In this document: piece by piece, positions 17,369-25,402 of the stretch
How positions within the stretch are numbered: position 1 is the first letter of the stretch
Layout: every line of letters begins with the position of its first letter
Assembly (NCBI RefSeq): GCF_023276405.1
Contig: NZ_JALRMO010000001.1
Span: 5,022,001-5,086,000, forward strand
Length of the DNA stretch: 64,000 nt
From: Paenibacillus hamazuiensis
GTDB lineage: Bacteria; Bacillota; Bacilli; Paenibacillales; NBRC-103111
Direction of reading: 5' to 3'
The notes under the pieces: model-generated
The model's input: only the letters and a program-made list of their open reading frames with translations
What the model was told of the DNA's origin: nothing
Database searches by the model: none
Translations under genes and position numbers: made by a program

Positions 17369-17797
17369 TTATTTAGTGCCATTCACTGTTTTACGAGTGC
17401 CCGGCAGGGACGAAGCGCCCGAGGATGGCATCGTTTGCTGACCGGGCATGCCTGTAAAAGGCATCGTCTGCTCACCGCCGTACTGGTACGGCATACCTGT
17501 GTATGGCATTGTCTGCTGGCCTCCGTATGTGTACGGCATGCCTGTGTATGGCATCGTCTGCTGCCCTCCGTATGTGTACGGCATGCCTGCAAAAGGCATC
17601 GACTGCTGGCCTCCAAACGTATACGGCATACCTGTAAAAGGCATTGTCTGCTGCCCTCCGTACGTGTACGGCATACCTGTAAAAGGCATCATCTGCTGGC
17701 CACCGTACGGGTACGGCATACCTGTAAAAGGCATCGTCTGCTCACCGCCGAATGTGTACGGCATGCCTGTGTAAGGCATTTGTTGAGTGGTATACAT
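17369..17797 (-). CDS. Tandem 15-residue repeat protein (Y/M/P/G/Q-rich), candidate spore-coat protein
   Basis: 142 residues. After MYTTQQMPY come seven near-perfect copies of a 15-residue unit, consensus TGMPYTYGGQQTMPF (residues 10-114), a partial unit and a Ser/Lys-bearing tail (RKTVNGTK). The composition is extreme: Tyr, Met, Pro, Gly and Gln dominate and there is no Cys or Trp. No signal peptide or membrane helix. ATG 17797 follows GGAGGT with 7-nt spacing, and a terminator follows, so it looks expressed. A sigma-K-like promoter upstream suggests mother-cell expression late in sporulation. A coat or exosporium structural role is inferred, not known; I recognise no named family. Confidence 0.75.
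   Translation of the reverse strand: MYTTQQMPYTGMPYTFGGEQTMPFTGMPYPYGGQQMMPFTGMPYTYGGQQTMPFTGMPYTFGGQQSMPFAGMPYTYGGQQTMPYTGMPYTYGGQQTMPYTGMPYQYGGEQTMPFTGMPGQQTMPSSGASSLPGTRKTVNGTK
17456..17770 (-). repeat. Seven tandem 45-bp repeats inside the coding sequence
   Basis: Each 45-bp unit encodes one 15-residue repeat. Units differ mainly at a few codons (TYG, TFG, PYG, QYG; QQ or EQ; final F or Y), so DNA identity is high, consistent with recent expansion by slippage or unequal recombination and a likely length polymorphism. Confidence 0.95.
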
Positions 17798-17838
17798 TTT
17801 TTTACCTCCGCTTGAATGAAATGGTCATTTGCCCCTGT

Positions 17839-17866
17839 TATAGTATGCAGCCTCGCCTGTGATGGT
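17839..17866 (-). promoter_or_regulatory. Candidate sigma-K promoter of the repeat-protein gene
   Basis: On the minus strand: ACC (17866-17864), 16 nt, CATACTATA (17847-17839). The Bacillus sigma-K consensus is AC at -35 and CATAnnnTA at -10 with about this spacing, so every defined position fits. It lies 40 bp upstream of the start codon. Confidence 0.6.
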
Positions 17867-17948
17867 ACATTCGCGGAGAAAAAAACGTGAACCTTGTATC
17901 TTAAGACGGTTGCAGTGCGGCCGTTCCACTCTATTGAGGGATTTGATC

Positions 17949-19532
17949 TTATGGATGCGTATGCGTGAGCGAGAAGAACGTCGCCTTCACATGGTCGGAC
18001 TGATCGGATGAGGTGTCCGTGTTATTCTGGTTGTACACTCCCGCTTTATAATACAAATACTTGTCGTTATAGCCGGACGGAATCGTGTAGGTTACCGTTG
18101 TCGGTGATCCGCCTTCGGGCGTAATCGTAACGGTCAGCTGCAGACCGGCCAGTTTGATTTCATAGCTCCATTTTTGACCGAGCTCGATGCCGTTTGAAGG
18201 GTTAAGGCTGCTCGGACCGCCGATGATGTTCACGTACGTATTGTTGTTGCTCAGGTCGTCGGTGCCGAAATAAATCGCGCCCTTGCTGTCCGACGGGCGT
18301 TTGTGGTAATACAGGCGGATGACCTCGGTATCCGGGCCGTGGATTTGACCGACCACGACGCGCCCTACCTTCGAGCTGTCGCCGGTTGTCGACACGCGGT
18401 CGACGCGCAGCGTCGCTTTCATCGTGCCGTCAACACCGCCGGCTTGCGACTGCGAAGCGGACGACGAGGTGGACGTCACAAAGTTGTTGCCCAGCGATTT
18501 CGTACCTGCGGACGGATTCAGCATTTCGCGCAGCTCGGAGCGCGTATAGCTGCTGTTGCTGGTCGTATCGCCGATATTCGGCGATACGAACACCATGCCG
18601 CCGGTCACCGGGTCCGTGTAAAACCAATCGGGGTGCGTGTAGCCGCTGCTCAGCGCGGAAGGCTGCACCTCGCTTGCGTCGGGCAGCGTTATTTTCCATT
18701 TCGTCAAATCGAAATTCCCTGAAGGCGGCTTCGATGGGTCCAGCGTTCCGCTGCCGCTGCCGGCCTGCGTGGTTGCTGTGGCGGTATTGGAGGCGGCCGA
18801 AGCGTTGCCGGCGGCATCTTTCGCTTTGACGGTGTAGCTGTACGTGGTGGAAGCGGCCAGTCCCGTATCGCTTGCCGATGTGCCCGTCACGGTTTTCAGG
18901 AAAGCGCCGCCGCGGTATACGTCGTAGCCGGTGACGCCCACGTTGTCGGTGGACGCCGTCCAGCTCAGATTAATCTGGCTGCTCGATACCGCCGCTGCCG
19001 TCAGGTTGCCCGGAGCGGTCGGCGCTGTCGTGTCCGTTCCGGAGATGCCCCACGCCTCCACCTCGGTATAGCTGTTCCATGTGTTTGACGTGTTGCCGTA
19101 CCCGACGAACCGGACGTAGCGGGCGGTCACATCGGTGAAGTCGAACGTCTGCAGGTTGTTGTTCTGCGTGCTCTGCGCGCCGCTCAGTCGAGTGGTCCAA
19201 ACGGAATTGTCGGTAGACGTCTGAACGTCGAACGTGAAGGTGCGGGAAGAACCGTTGTAGAACGCCATCTTGACGAAGGCGACCGTCTTGTTCGACCCGA
19301 GGTCCAGCTTCAGCCATGCTCCGTCCCCGTCGCCGGACCAGCGGGTGGACAGGCTTCCGTCGACAGCCTGCGAGGCGTCGCATGTACAGCGGGTATCGTA
19401 CGTGCTGGCTGAAGCGGTGCCGGCCAGCTTCACCTCCCCTGCGGCCGAGCCGACCGTGCCGAATGCGGAGCTGAGCAGCATAGCGATTCCGAAGGCGGAT
19501 AATCCGAGCTTGCGCGTGAAATTGAACATCAT
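17949..19532 (-). CDS. Secreted alginate lyase, PL7, with F5/8-type and FN3 domains
   Basis: 527 residues. Signal peptide (KLGLSAFGIAMLLSSAFGTV, cleavage near SAAG); an F5/8 type C/CBM32-like carbohydrate-binding domain at about 35-165 (ASQAVDGSLSTRWSGDGDG, ARYVRFVGYGNTS); one fibronectin type III domain at about 168-255; then a PL7 alginate-lyase domain at about 270-527. All three PL7 catalytic motifs are present: RSELRE, QIH and YYKAGVYNQ. It cleaves mannuronate/guluronate polymers by beta-elimination outside the cell. ATG 19532 follows GGAGGG. A cre site upstream suggests repression by CcpA on preferred sugars. Confidence 0.93.
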   Translation of the reverse strand: MMFNFTRKLGLSAFGIAMLLSSAFGTVGSAAGEVKLAGTASASTYDTRCTCDASQAVDGSLSTRWSGDGDGAWLKLDLGSNKTVAFVKMAFYNGSSRTFTFDVQTSTDNSVWTTRLSGAQSTQNNNLQTFDFTDVTARYVRFVGYGNTSNTWNSYTEVEAWGISGTDTTAPTAPGNLTAAAVSSSQINLSWTASTDNVGVTGYDVYRGGAFLKTVTGTSASDTGLAASTTYSYTVKAKDAAGNASAASNTATATTQAGSGSGTLDPSKPPSGNFDLTKWKITLPDASEVQPSALSSGYTHPDWFYTDPVTGGMVFVSPNIGDTTSNSSYTRSELREMLNPSAGTKSLGNNFVTSTSSSASQSQAGGVDGTMKATLRVDRVSTTGDSSKVGRVVVGQIHGPDTEVIRLYYHKRPSDSKGAIYFGTDDLSNNNTYVNIIGGPSSLNPSNGIELGQKWSYEIKLAGLQLTVTITPEGGSPTTVTYTIPSGYNDKYLYYKAGVYNQNNTDTSSDQSDHVKATFFSLTHTHP

Positions 19533-19604
19533 TTTAATCCCTCCTTGTTTTTTGGACAAATGTTGTGTCTGCAAATCGTGATGTTGGGCATCCTCCTTTC
19601 CAAA

Positions 19605-19620
19605 AAGATAGCGCTTACAA
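19605..19620 (-). promoter_or_regulatory. CcpA cre site upstream of the alginate lyase
   Basis: TTGTAAGCGCTATCTT on the minus strand matches the cre consensus WTGNAARCGNWWNCAW at all but one defined position. It lies about 73 bp upstream of the lyase start. Confidence 0.65.
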
Positions 19621-19788
19621 GAATAAAATAGCAGCAATTCCTTAAGCTGTATTGTGTTCCTTTTATGGAGAGTTGGTTTAATTTTAGCCCGGACACGGAT
19701 CCCCAACAATGAAAACGTCAAATAACCCGCATCTCCTTGGTCGGACGCAGGTTACACGACGTTTAGGGTTAGGGGGGAAATCTTCCGA

Positions 19789-20316
19789 TCATTTTATTCG
19801 TCGGGCCCAAATCTGTTCCAGCTCATTTTTCTGGCGTAAATGATGGCGAAAATGCATACCGTTAAGCTCAAACCACTCGCGTGCGTTCAGCCAGCCGAAA
19901 CCTTCGTGCTTCACTTTGTAATTTGGGCTTACCGTAACTACCGCCTCTTCCCATTCTTTCATTCGCTCCAGCACCTGATCGAGTCCTTGTATAAGTTCCT
20001 CTTTGCTTTCCGAATTGCTGGGCGAGTTTTCCGGTCCGTCCGGCAGCTTAATTTTAACCGGCGGGAACCCGCCGAGTCTGAATAACTCTTCTCCCGCCGT
20101 CGTCTTTCCGAGCGGCTGCTCTTCACCGGCTTTCACGCAATGCTCCACCTTGTCGAAGTAATCGAGGGAAGTCAGGATCATATGGTCGTACATTTGGCCG
20201 AGTGACCAAACCCCGGTCGCAGGAATATGCCTCAGCTGCTCAATTGAATAGCTTCGTAAGCATGTTTTGTATTCGTCAATCAATTTGTACCTGTTGACTT
20301 TATCCTCTTCACCCAA
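19789..20316 (-). CDS. DinB-superfamily protein
   Basis: 175 residues, all-helical, with the DinB four-helix bundle pattern: W-S-L-G-Q-M-Y-D-H at about 37-45 (first metal-binding His), a middle helix with GLDQVLERMKEWEEA, and C-terminal LNGMHFRHHLRQKNELEQIW carrying the other His ligands (HFRHH). Family members bind divalent metal and many are thiol-S-transferases of the BstA/YfiT group; the activity here is unknown. TTG 20316 follows GAGGAG at 9-nt spacing. Monocistronic. Confidence 0.88.
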   Translation of the reverse strand: MGEEDKVNRYKLIDEYKTCLRSYSIEQLRHIPATGVWSLGQMYDHMILTSLDYFDKVEHCVKAGEEQPLGKTTAGEELFRLGGFPPVKIKLPDGPENSPSNSESKEELIQGLDQVLERMKEWEEAVVTVSPNYKVKHEGFGWLNAREWFELNGMHFRHHLRQKNELEQIWARRIK

Positions 20317-20461
20317 TCTGAACCACTCCTCTAAAGCTCATGTGCAATTTCCCGGATATGCCCGCAATCACCCTTATGCACGTTAACTATATCACGATTC
20401 GCGAAGATATATTTTTTACGGATTGCTATCCATATGAGGCAATCCCCACGTGCACCCTCTA

Positions 20462-20490
20462 CAAAAAAAACGCCTCTGAAGTTCAGAGGC
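20462..20490 (-). terminator. Terminator of the PBP gene
   Basis: Perfect stem GCCTCTGAA/TTCAGAGGC (20472-20480 with 20482-20490), eight T on the minus strand right after it, 18 bp past the stop. Confidence 0.9.
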
Positions 20491-20507
20491 AGGAACTTTT
20501 TAACATC

Positions 20508-22547
20508 TTAAGGCGACGTCGTCGCTTTATTTTTCTTCGGCACGCCATTCAGGCCGATGTATTCATCGTAAGCGTCGAAAATTTTACGGGCAACCGGACC
20601 GGCTCCCCAAGAGCCGAATCCGCCTTCCGGTATAACGACGGCTACGGCAAGCGTCGGATTTTCGGCAGGCGCGAAAGCGATAAAGACGGCGTTATCTACC
20701 TTTCTTCCATCGACGTCCTGTGTTGATGTTCCCGTTTTTCTCGCCACCGTATAGGGAGCATCGGCAAAACCTTGAGCATTAACTTCTTTCATGCCGTTGA
20801 TGACGGCATCCCAGTTCGCCTTCGGGAATGTCGTTTCGTCGAGCACCTCGGGCTCAAACTTTTTCAAAACCTGTTCGTTGTTGTAATCAAGAATTTCATC
20901 GACAAACAAAGGTTTCATGCGCTTGCCCCGGTTTGCCAGCGTGACCGCGTATTGGGCAAGCTGCAACGTCGAATATTTCTCGTTCTGCCCCCATGACGCA
21001 TATATCATCCGGGATTGGATCGAGTCCTTGGTGTTGGTTTTAAATTCGCTAAAGCCGGGAAACTCAAAGGGCAACCCGCTTCCGGTCGGCACGCCGAGAC
21101 CAAACTTATTCAAGTACGACTCCCACAGCTCGGGAGCTTTCGCTCCCAATCGTTGCGCAAGCGGATTACCGATCATTGCGGACATAAACGTATTGGAAGA
21201 ATATTTGACAGCCAGCTGCGCATTGATTGACCCGTATGAATGTCTATCCGAGTTTGAAATCGAAAACGCATTGTTTTTCCCGAAATAATAGGTTCCATTG
21301 TCATCATACCTGTCGTTCAAACCGAACAAACCTTCGTTTAATCCGATGAGCACGGAAAGCGGCTTGACCGTCGAGCCCATATAAACGATGGAATTCGGAT
21401 GCTTCGACAGCTCATTTTCCGGGTAATCCGGGTAAGCAGCACGGATGGTGCCGTTGTTGACGAACTGCTTGATTTGATTATATTCGGAAGTCGGAATGCC
21501 TCCGATCCATTTGTTCGGATCGTAATCCGGCATGCTGGCCATGGCAATGACTTTGCCTGTCTTCACTTCCATTGCAACTGCGTAGCCGGACCTCGCATTC
21601 GGCGCATAGCCGAATTGCGTCGCTTTTGCCGCCGGCGATTTCAGCCAGACAAGCTGGTCCATAATCGCTTTCTCAGTCACTTGCTGCACGTTCTTATCAA
21701 TCGTCAATTTCAGATTATTTCCCTTTTCCGGGGGGGTAATCGTCACTTTGCCGATAATTTTTTGCGAAGCGTTGACCGGATATGTTTTAACTCCGTTTTT
21801 GCCGCGCAGTTCATCCTGGTACATCAGCTCGATGCCGTCATAACCGACATATTCGGTGTCCAAATATTCGGAGTTTGCCTCTTGATTTTTGTAGAAAGGC
21901 AGTCCGTTTTTGGGCTCCCGCGCCGTGGAAAAAGGACGCATATACCCGACAAGCTGCACGGCGATCGTATCGGGATCGTAGACGCGGATGCTTTCCTCCA
22001 TAATCTCCAGCCATTTCAGCTCGTCGCGGTGCTCCAGCAAATAGGCGATTTCTTCCTTCGAGAGGTCCGACTTGATACGCCGCGGTACGAAGCTGTAGCT
22101 CGGATTCGTGGTCTTATTCTTATCGATATCGTAACCGACGTCCATCTCCTTGATGATATCCTGCGGGGTCAACTGCTTTTTCCCTTGTTTCCCGTATTGC
22201 TGAAATATCTCGGCCAGCCTGTTTGCGAGTGCGATTACATCATCCTTTTTCTGGCCGGATTCCATGCGGAAGTAAAGCGATTGCGTTGAAGTAGTCGAAG
22301 CGATCGGGTACCCGTTGCGGTCGAAAATATTGCCCCGGATCGGCGCGATTTGCGTATCCCGCTTGGTCGTCTTCGCCTCCTCCGCCTTGAGCTCCTTGCT
22401 CTCAACGAACTGCAGGATGGCCAATCTGACCACAAGCACGGAAAACAGGAAAAAGATCGCGAAAAAAAACAAATTAATGCGCAGCGTAAAATGAGTTCGT
22501 CTGGACTGCTCCTGTTTTTGCGGATCGTCCGCCATCTTATTTTTCAT
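20508..22547 (-). CDS. Class B penicillin-binding protein 2 (transpeptidase)
   Basis: 679 residues. One N-terminal helix (LFFFAIFFLFSVLVVRLAIL) anchors a periplasm-facing protein with PBP-dimer segments (RGNIFDRNGYPIA) and a transpeptidase domain. Active-site motifs: STVK near 392-395 (nucleophile Ser), SSN in VKYSSNTFMSA, and KTGTS near 614. It cross-links peptidoglycan and resembles PBP2A/PbpH of rod-shaped Bacilli, thus likely elongation. Start ATG 22547; a TTG seven codons upstream overlaps the AAGGAG. Preceded by a HAD hydrolase gene in the same direction, 60 bp away. Confidence 0.92.
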   Translation of the reverse strand: MKNKMADDPQKQEQSRRTHFTLRINLFFFAIFFLFSVLVVRLAILQFVESKELKAEEAKTTKRDTQIAPIRGNIFDRNGYPIASTTSTQSLYFRMESGQKKDDVIALANRLAEIFQQYGKQGKKQLTPQDIIKEMDVGYDIDKNKTTNPSYSFVPRRIKSDLSKEEIAYLLEHRDELKWLEIMEESIRVYDPDTIAVQLVGYMRPFSTAREPKNGLPFYKNQEANSEYLDTEYVGYDGIELMYQDELRGKNGVKTYPVNASQKIIGKVTITPPEKGNNLKLTIDKNVQQVTEKAIMDQLVWLKSPAAKATQFGYAPNARSGYAVAMEVKTGKVIAMASMPDYDPNKWIGGIPTSEYNQIKQFVNNGTIRAAYPDYPENELSKHPNSIVYMGSTVKPLSVLIGLNEGLFGLNDRYDDNGTYYFGKNNAFSISNSDRHSYGSINAQLAVKYSSNTFMSAMIGNPLAQRLGAKAPELWESYLNKFGLGVPTGSGLPFEFPGFSEFKTNTKDSIQSRMIYASWGQNEKYSTLQLAQYAVTLANRGKRMKPLFVDEILDYNNEQVLKKFEPEVLDETTFPKANWDAVINGMKEVNAQGFADAPYTVARKTGTSTQDVDGRKVDNAVFIAFAPAENPTLAVAVVIPEGGFGSWGAGPVARKIFDAYDEYIGLNGVPKKNKATTSP

Positions 22548-22607
22548 GCTCTCCCCTTGCTCCTTCAACCATGAAAATAATCCTTTGCCTTATCCGGCAA
22601 AACTCCT

Positions 22608-23306
22608 TTAAAGCAGCTCGCGCAGCGAGCCGATGCCTTCCCCGGTATGATAGTCGTACCGTTTGATCTTCAGAGCGTCGATGCCGACCTGGTTCGGCGC
22701 CCAAATATCGTTGCGGTCGTGATCTCCGATGTAAAGCACGTCCGGCGAGCCGAGACCGGCCTTCTCCAGCGCCAGGCTGAATATGGCGGGATTGGGCTTC
22801 TCGAGCCCGACCTCCGTCGACACGATGATCGGATCGAAATAATGAACGATCCCTTTGTGCCGCAAAATATGTTTCAGCGTGGGGGCAAAGTTCGATACGA
22901 TGCCCAGCCTAAATCCGTTGTCCCGAAGCCGGGGCAGCGTCTCCTCCACATCGTCGAACAATTCGTAATGCTCAGGTGCGGTAAACAGATCGTACAGCTC
23001 GTGGCAGCAGCGGTGAATTTCCTCCTCCGTCCACTCGTCCTGCACTCCGAGCCGTCCCAGCATATAAGTGTACAGCTTCACCCAAAACGCGCGGTCGGAT
23101 TCCGGCGTGCAAGCCTCCGGAACGTCCGGCTTCCCGTAATACAGCAGCCGGAACGCCTCCGTGAACGAATCTTCAATTTGCTTCTCTTCCCTGTGCAACG
23201 CCCGCCCGGCCAAATGCTGCCTAATCACGATGCGGGCCGCGGGGATCGTCATCAGCGTATCGCCTACGTCGAAAAAAATCGCTTTATATGTCTGCAGCGG
23301 TTTCAT
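22608..23306 (-). CDS. HAD-superfamily hydrolase (REG-2-like subclass IA)
   Basis: 232 residues. Motif I FFDVGDTL (residues 11-18), helical cap, motif II LGIVSNF, motif III lysine in EVGLEKPNPAIFSLAL, motif IV YIGDHDRNDIWAPNQVG. The DVGDTL variant is typical of the REG-2/YjjG-like group, which act on nucleotides or small phosphoesters; substrate unknown. AAGGGAG precedes the ATG. It lies between the transglutaminase-like gene and the PBP gene and may be cotranscribed with the latter. Confidence 0.88.
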   Translation of the reverse strand: MKPLQTYKAIFFDVGDTLMTIPAARIVIRQHLAGRALHREEKQIEDSFTEAFRLLYYGKPDVPEACTPESDRAFWVKLYTYMLGRLGVQDEWTEEEIHRCCHELYDLFTAPEHYELFDDVEETLPRLRDNGFRLGIVSNFAPTLKHILRHKGIVHYFDPIIVSTEVGLEKPNPAIFSLALEKAGLGSPDVLYIGDHDRNDIWAPNQVGIDALKIKRYDYHTGEGIGSLRELL

Positions 23307-23355
23307 CCAGCTTCTCCCTTAATCGATATATATTAGTTTACCATACCTGATCCCC

Positions 23356-23386
23356 AAAAAAGAAGCGCCCCGTGAGATCGGGGCGC
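23356..23386 (-). terminator. Terminator of the CvpA/transglutaminase gene
   Basis: Stem GCGCCCCG/CGGGGCGC (23365-23372 with 23379-23386) followed on the minus strand by TTCTTTTTT. Confidence 0.85.
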
Positions 23387-23443
23387 CTCATGCCGTCCTC
23401 GAAGCTTTATGCCGCGGAGAAATCCCGCGAGGTGTCGCTTCCC

Positions 23444-24586
23444 TTACGCTTCCTTGATGTGCGTCTTGTCAAAATCCGGCGGGTTAAACCAGTTGCCGCC
23501 GCTCGCCACCCAGGTCGAGTCGAGCGGGACCCACTTTCCTTTCTCCGAAAGGTACACTTCGTTCCAGGCATGCGGGCCGTATCCGCCGAGGCCGTCGTAG
23601 CCGAGACCGGTCACCACCTTGACATCGAGGCCGATCGACCGCGCCATCACCGCATACAGCCGGGAAAAATCGATGCATACGCCTTTTTTCGTGCTGAACG
23701 TCTCTTCCGGCGTTTGCTCCTTCCAGATCCGCTGTTCCTCGTACAATTTGACCTTGTTCCAGTCGTAGGCGACCCGCGTGCCGACCCAGCGGTAAAGCAG
23801 CTTCGCCTTCTCTTCGTCCGTCTTCGCGCCGGCGGTGATTTCCTTTGCCGCTCCCGCGATATTGTCCGGGATGTTGGCGTCGATGACCTCGTATTTCCGC
23901 TGCAAAATATTGCTGAATTCCTGCTCCACCGCCCGGGTGAATACCGGCAGCTTGCTGGCGATAAAATCGCCGGTCACCGGCTCGATCACCTCTTTGGCGC
24001 CTTTTTGGTACAAATCCGATGCCTGGATGTAACCGGCCGCCTGCGTTTGCGGGAACAGCGTCGTATACATAAACAACACCGCGATCAGAATGAGCGCCCG
24101 CGCGGCGCCGCTGACGGCACCGAACGCTCCGCCCGCAAGACCGCTGAACGGACCGGTTTTGCGTCCGGAAGCGGGGCTTGCCGCGAACGTATCCGGCACG
24201 GCGGCAAACGCCACCCGGTACAGCAGCTGCTTGACGACGATGTACGCAAGCAAAAAGAGCATCCCCATGCGCAGCAGCGGAAAATCGCGCACGCCGGTGA
24301 CGATCGTGTAATAGATTTGCTCGAAAAAGCCAAGTTCGCTTGCAGGAATTTCTATATGCCTCGCGACAAGCCATTCCTGCAGCAGAGGCGATAGCTTCGC
24401 CGCCCCCTGCCAGCCGGCATAGATGGCCGCCGCGGTCGTCGCGCCCTCGAGCAGCATCCCCGCCAGATGGCGGGCAGAGCCCGAGGCCCCGCGCGAAATG
24501 CCCTGAACGATTGAGCCGGCGACAACGAGCACGAGCACGGCCGATATCCAATTCACGGTACCGAGCATTTTGATCGCGTCCTGCAC
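23444..24586 (-). CDS. CvpA-like membrane domain fused to a transglutaminase-like domain
   Basis: 380 residues. The first 180 or so contain about four hydrophobic helices with a Gly-rich SGLAGGAFGAVSGAARALIL turn, like the CvpA family. The remainder is a transglutaminase/protease-like domain with the catalytic triad in order: Cys in KKGVCIDFSRL, His in YGPHAWNEVYL, Asp in WVPLDSTW. The catalytic half should face outside the membrane. The family acts as cysteine proteases or amidases as often as cross-linkers, so the reaction is open. GTG start 24586 after GGGGGG. The next gene upstream encodes a small membrane protein 48 bp away. Confidence 0.8.
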   Translation of the reverse strand: MQDAIKMLGTVNWISAVLVLVVAGSIVQGISRGASGSARHLAGMLLEGATTAAAIYAGWQGAAKLSPLLQEWLVARHIEIPASELGFFEQIYYTIVTGVRDFPLLRMGMLFLLAYIVVKQLLYRVAFAAVPDTFAASPASGRKTGPFSGLAGGAFGAVSGAARALILIAVLFMYTTLFPQTQAAGYIQASDLYQKGAKEVIEPVTGDFIASKLPVFTRAVEQEFSNILQRKYEVIDANIPDNIAGAAKEITAGAKTDEEKAKLLYRWVGTRVAYDWNKVKLYEEQRIWKEQTPEETFSTKKGVCIDFSRLYAVMARSIGLDVKVVTGLGYDGLGGYGPHAWNEVYLSEKGKWVPLDSTWVASGGNWFNPPDFDKTHIKEA

Positions 24587-24634
24587 GTTATCGCCCCCCT
24601 AAACCGAGTTTTTCAGTACAACCGATCTTAAGTA

Positions 24635-25072
24635 TTATTGCGCGTTTGCGTTTTTCTTCGCCTGCTCAATCAGCGCATTTACCGCAGCATCGGCGTTCAT
24701 CGTGAACGACTGGTTCATGAACGTCACCTTCACTTCGCTTGTGCCCGGCTTGCCTTCCACCTTCAAGCTTTTCGTGGAAATCGTAAATGTGCCGTCCGGA
24801 TTGACTTTATACTGCGCATCTTTCGCTTCGCTCGCGATCGCCCCCAGCGCCTGCTCTTTCGCTTGGTTCACCGCGGAACTGACAGCCGTCGAACCGAGCT
24901 CCATCAGCTTGTCCTTGTAGCTGGCTCCGTAAAACCACAGCCCTGCCAGGAGGGCGGCGATAATCACCCATTTGACGACGGTTTTGACGATTTTGGCAAC
25001 GATAAAAAATACGATGATGACGGCGGCGACCACATACCAGCGGTCCTGCAAAAAAGGCATGATAAAATCCAT
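24635..25072 (-). CDS. Small membrane protein of unknown function
   Basis: 145 residues. Two adjacent hydrophobic helices near the start (WYVVAAVIIVFFIVAKIV and VVKWVIIAALLAGLWFYG), then a soluble C-terminal part ending in an Ala-rich helix (AAVNALIEQAKKNANAQ). A middle stretch TFTISTKSLKVEGKPG looks like a small beta-sheet. I do not recognise a family. Its position just upstream of the CvpA/transglutaminase fusion, in the same direction, suggests the two work together at the membrane. Confidence 0.7.
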   Translation of the reverse strand: MDFIMPFLQDRWYVVAAVIIVFFIVAKIVKTVVKWVIIAALLAGLWFYGASYKDKLMELGSTAVSSAVNQAKEQALGAIASEAKDAQYKVNPDGTFTISTKSLKVEGKPGTSEVKVTFMNQSFTMNADAAVNALIEQAKKNANAQ

Positions 25073-25129
25073 CGGCGTAAACCTCTCTTCTCTACGGTAA
25101 TAACCTACTCATCATACAATAAGCGGCGG

Positions 25130-25282
25130 CTAATCTTCATCTCTTTTCTTCCTGAGCTCCCTCAGCCGCTCCTGAATTTGCTCCCCCCGGTCCAGTTTCC
25201 TGAACTTGCGGTAGGTGAAGCGTAGCCGGAACACGATCGTTAGAACGATCAATGCCAGAAAAAACCAGACGATCCCATCCAA
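25130..25282 (-). CDS. Short single-helix membrane protein
   Basis: 50 residues from TTG 25282, which follows a strong GGAGGGGAGGGG; longer starts would place that site inside the gene. One N-terminal helix (IVWFFLALIVLTIVFRLRF) and a very basic/acidic coiled tail (RGEQIQERLRELRKKRDED). No family recognised. It precedes the two-helix protein and the CvpA/transglutaminase gene and probably shares their operon. Confidence 0.55.
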   Translation of the reverse strand: MDGIVWFFLALIVLTIVFRLRFTYRKFRKLDRGEQIQERLRELRKKRDED

Positions 25283-25402
25283 GCGTTGCCCCTCCCCTCC
25301 AAGCGACGGCATGGCCGCTTTTTTCGTACAACCCGTACTATTTGAAAAGCCCGCCACGTAAAGTTAAACATAGACAAACCATACGGGTGGTGCAAAGAGA
25401 CA

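Noticed and set aside
17456-17770. Regularly spaced repeats resembling a CRISPR array
   Set aside because: 45-bp units are directly adjacent without spacers and are in-frame coding repeats.
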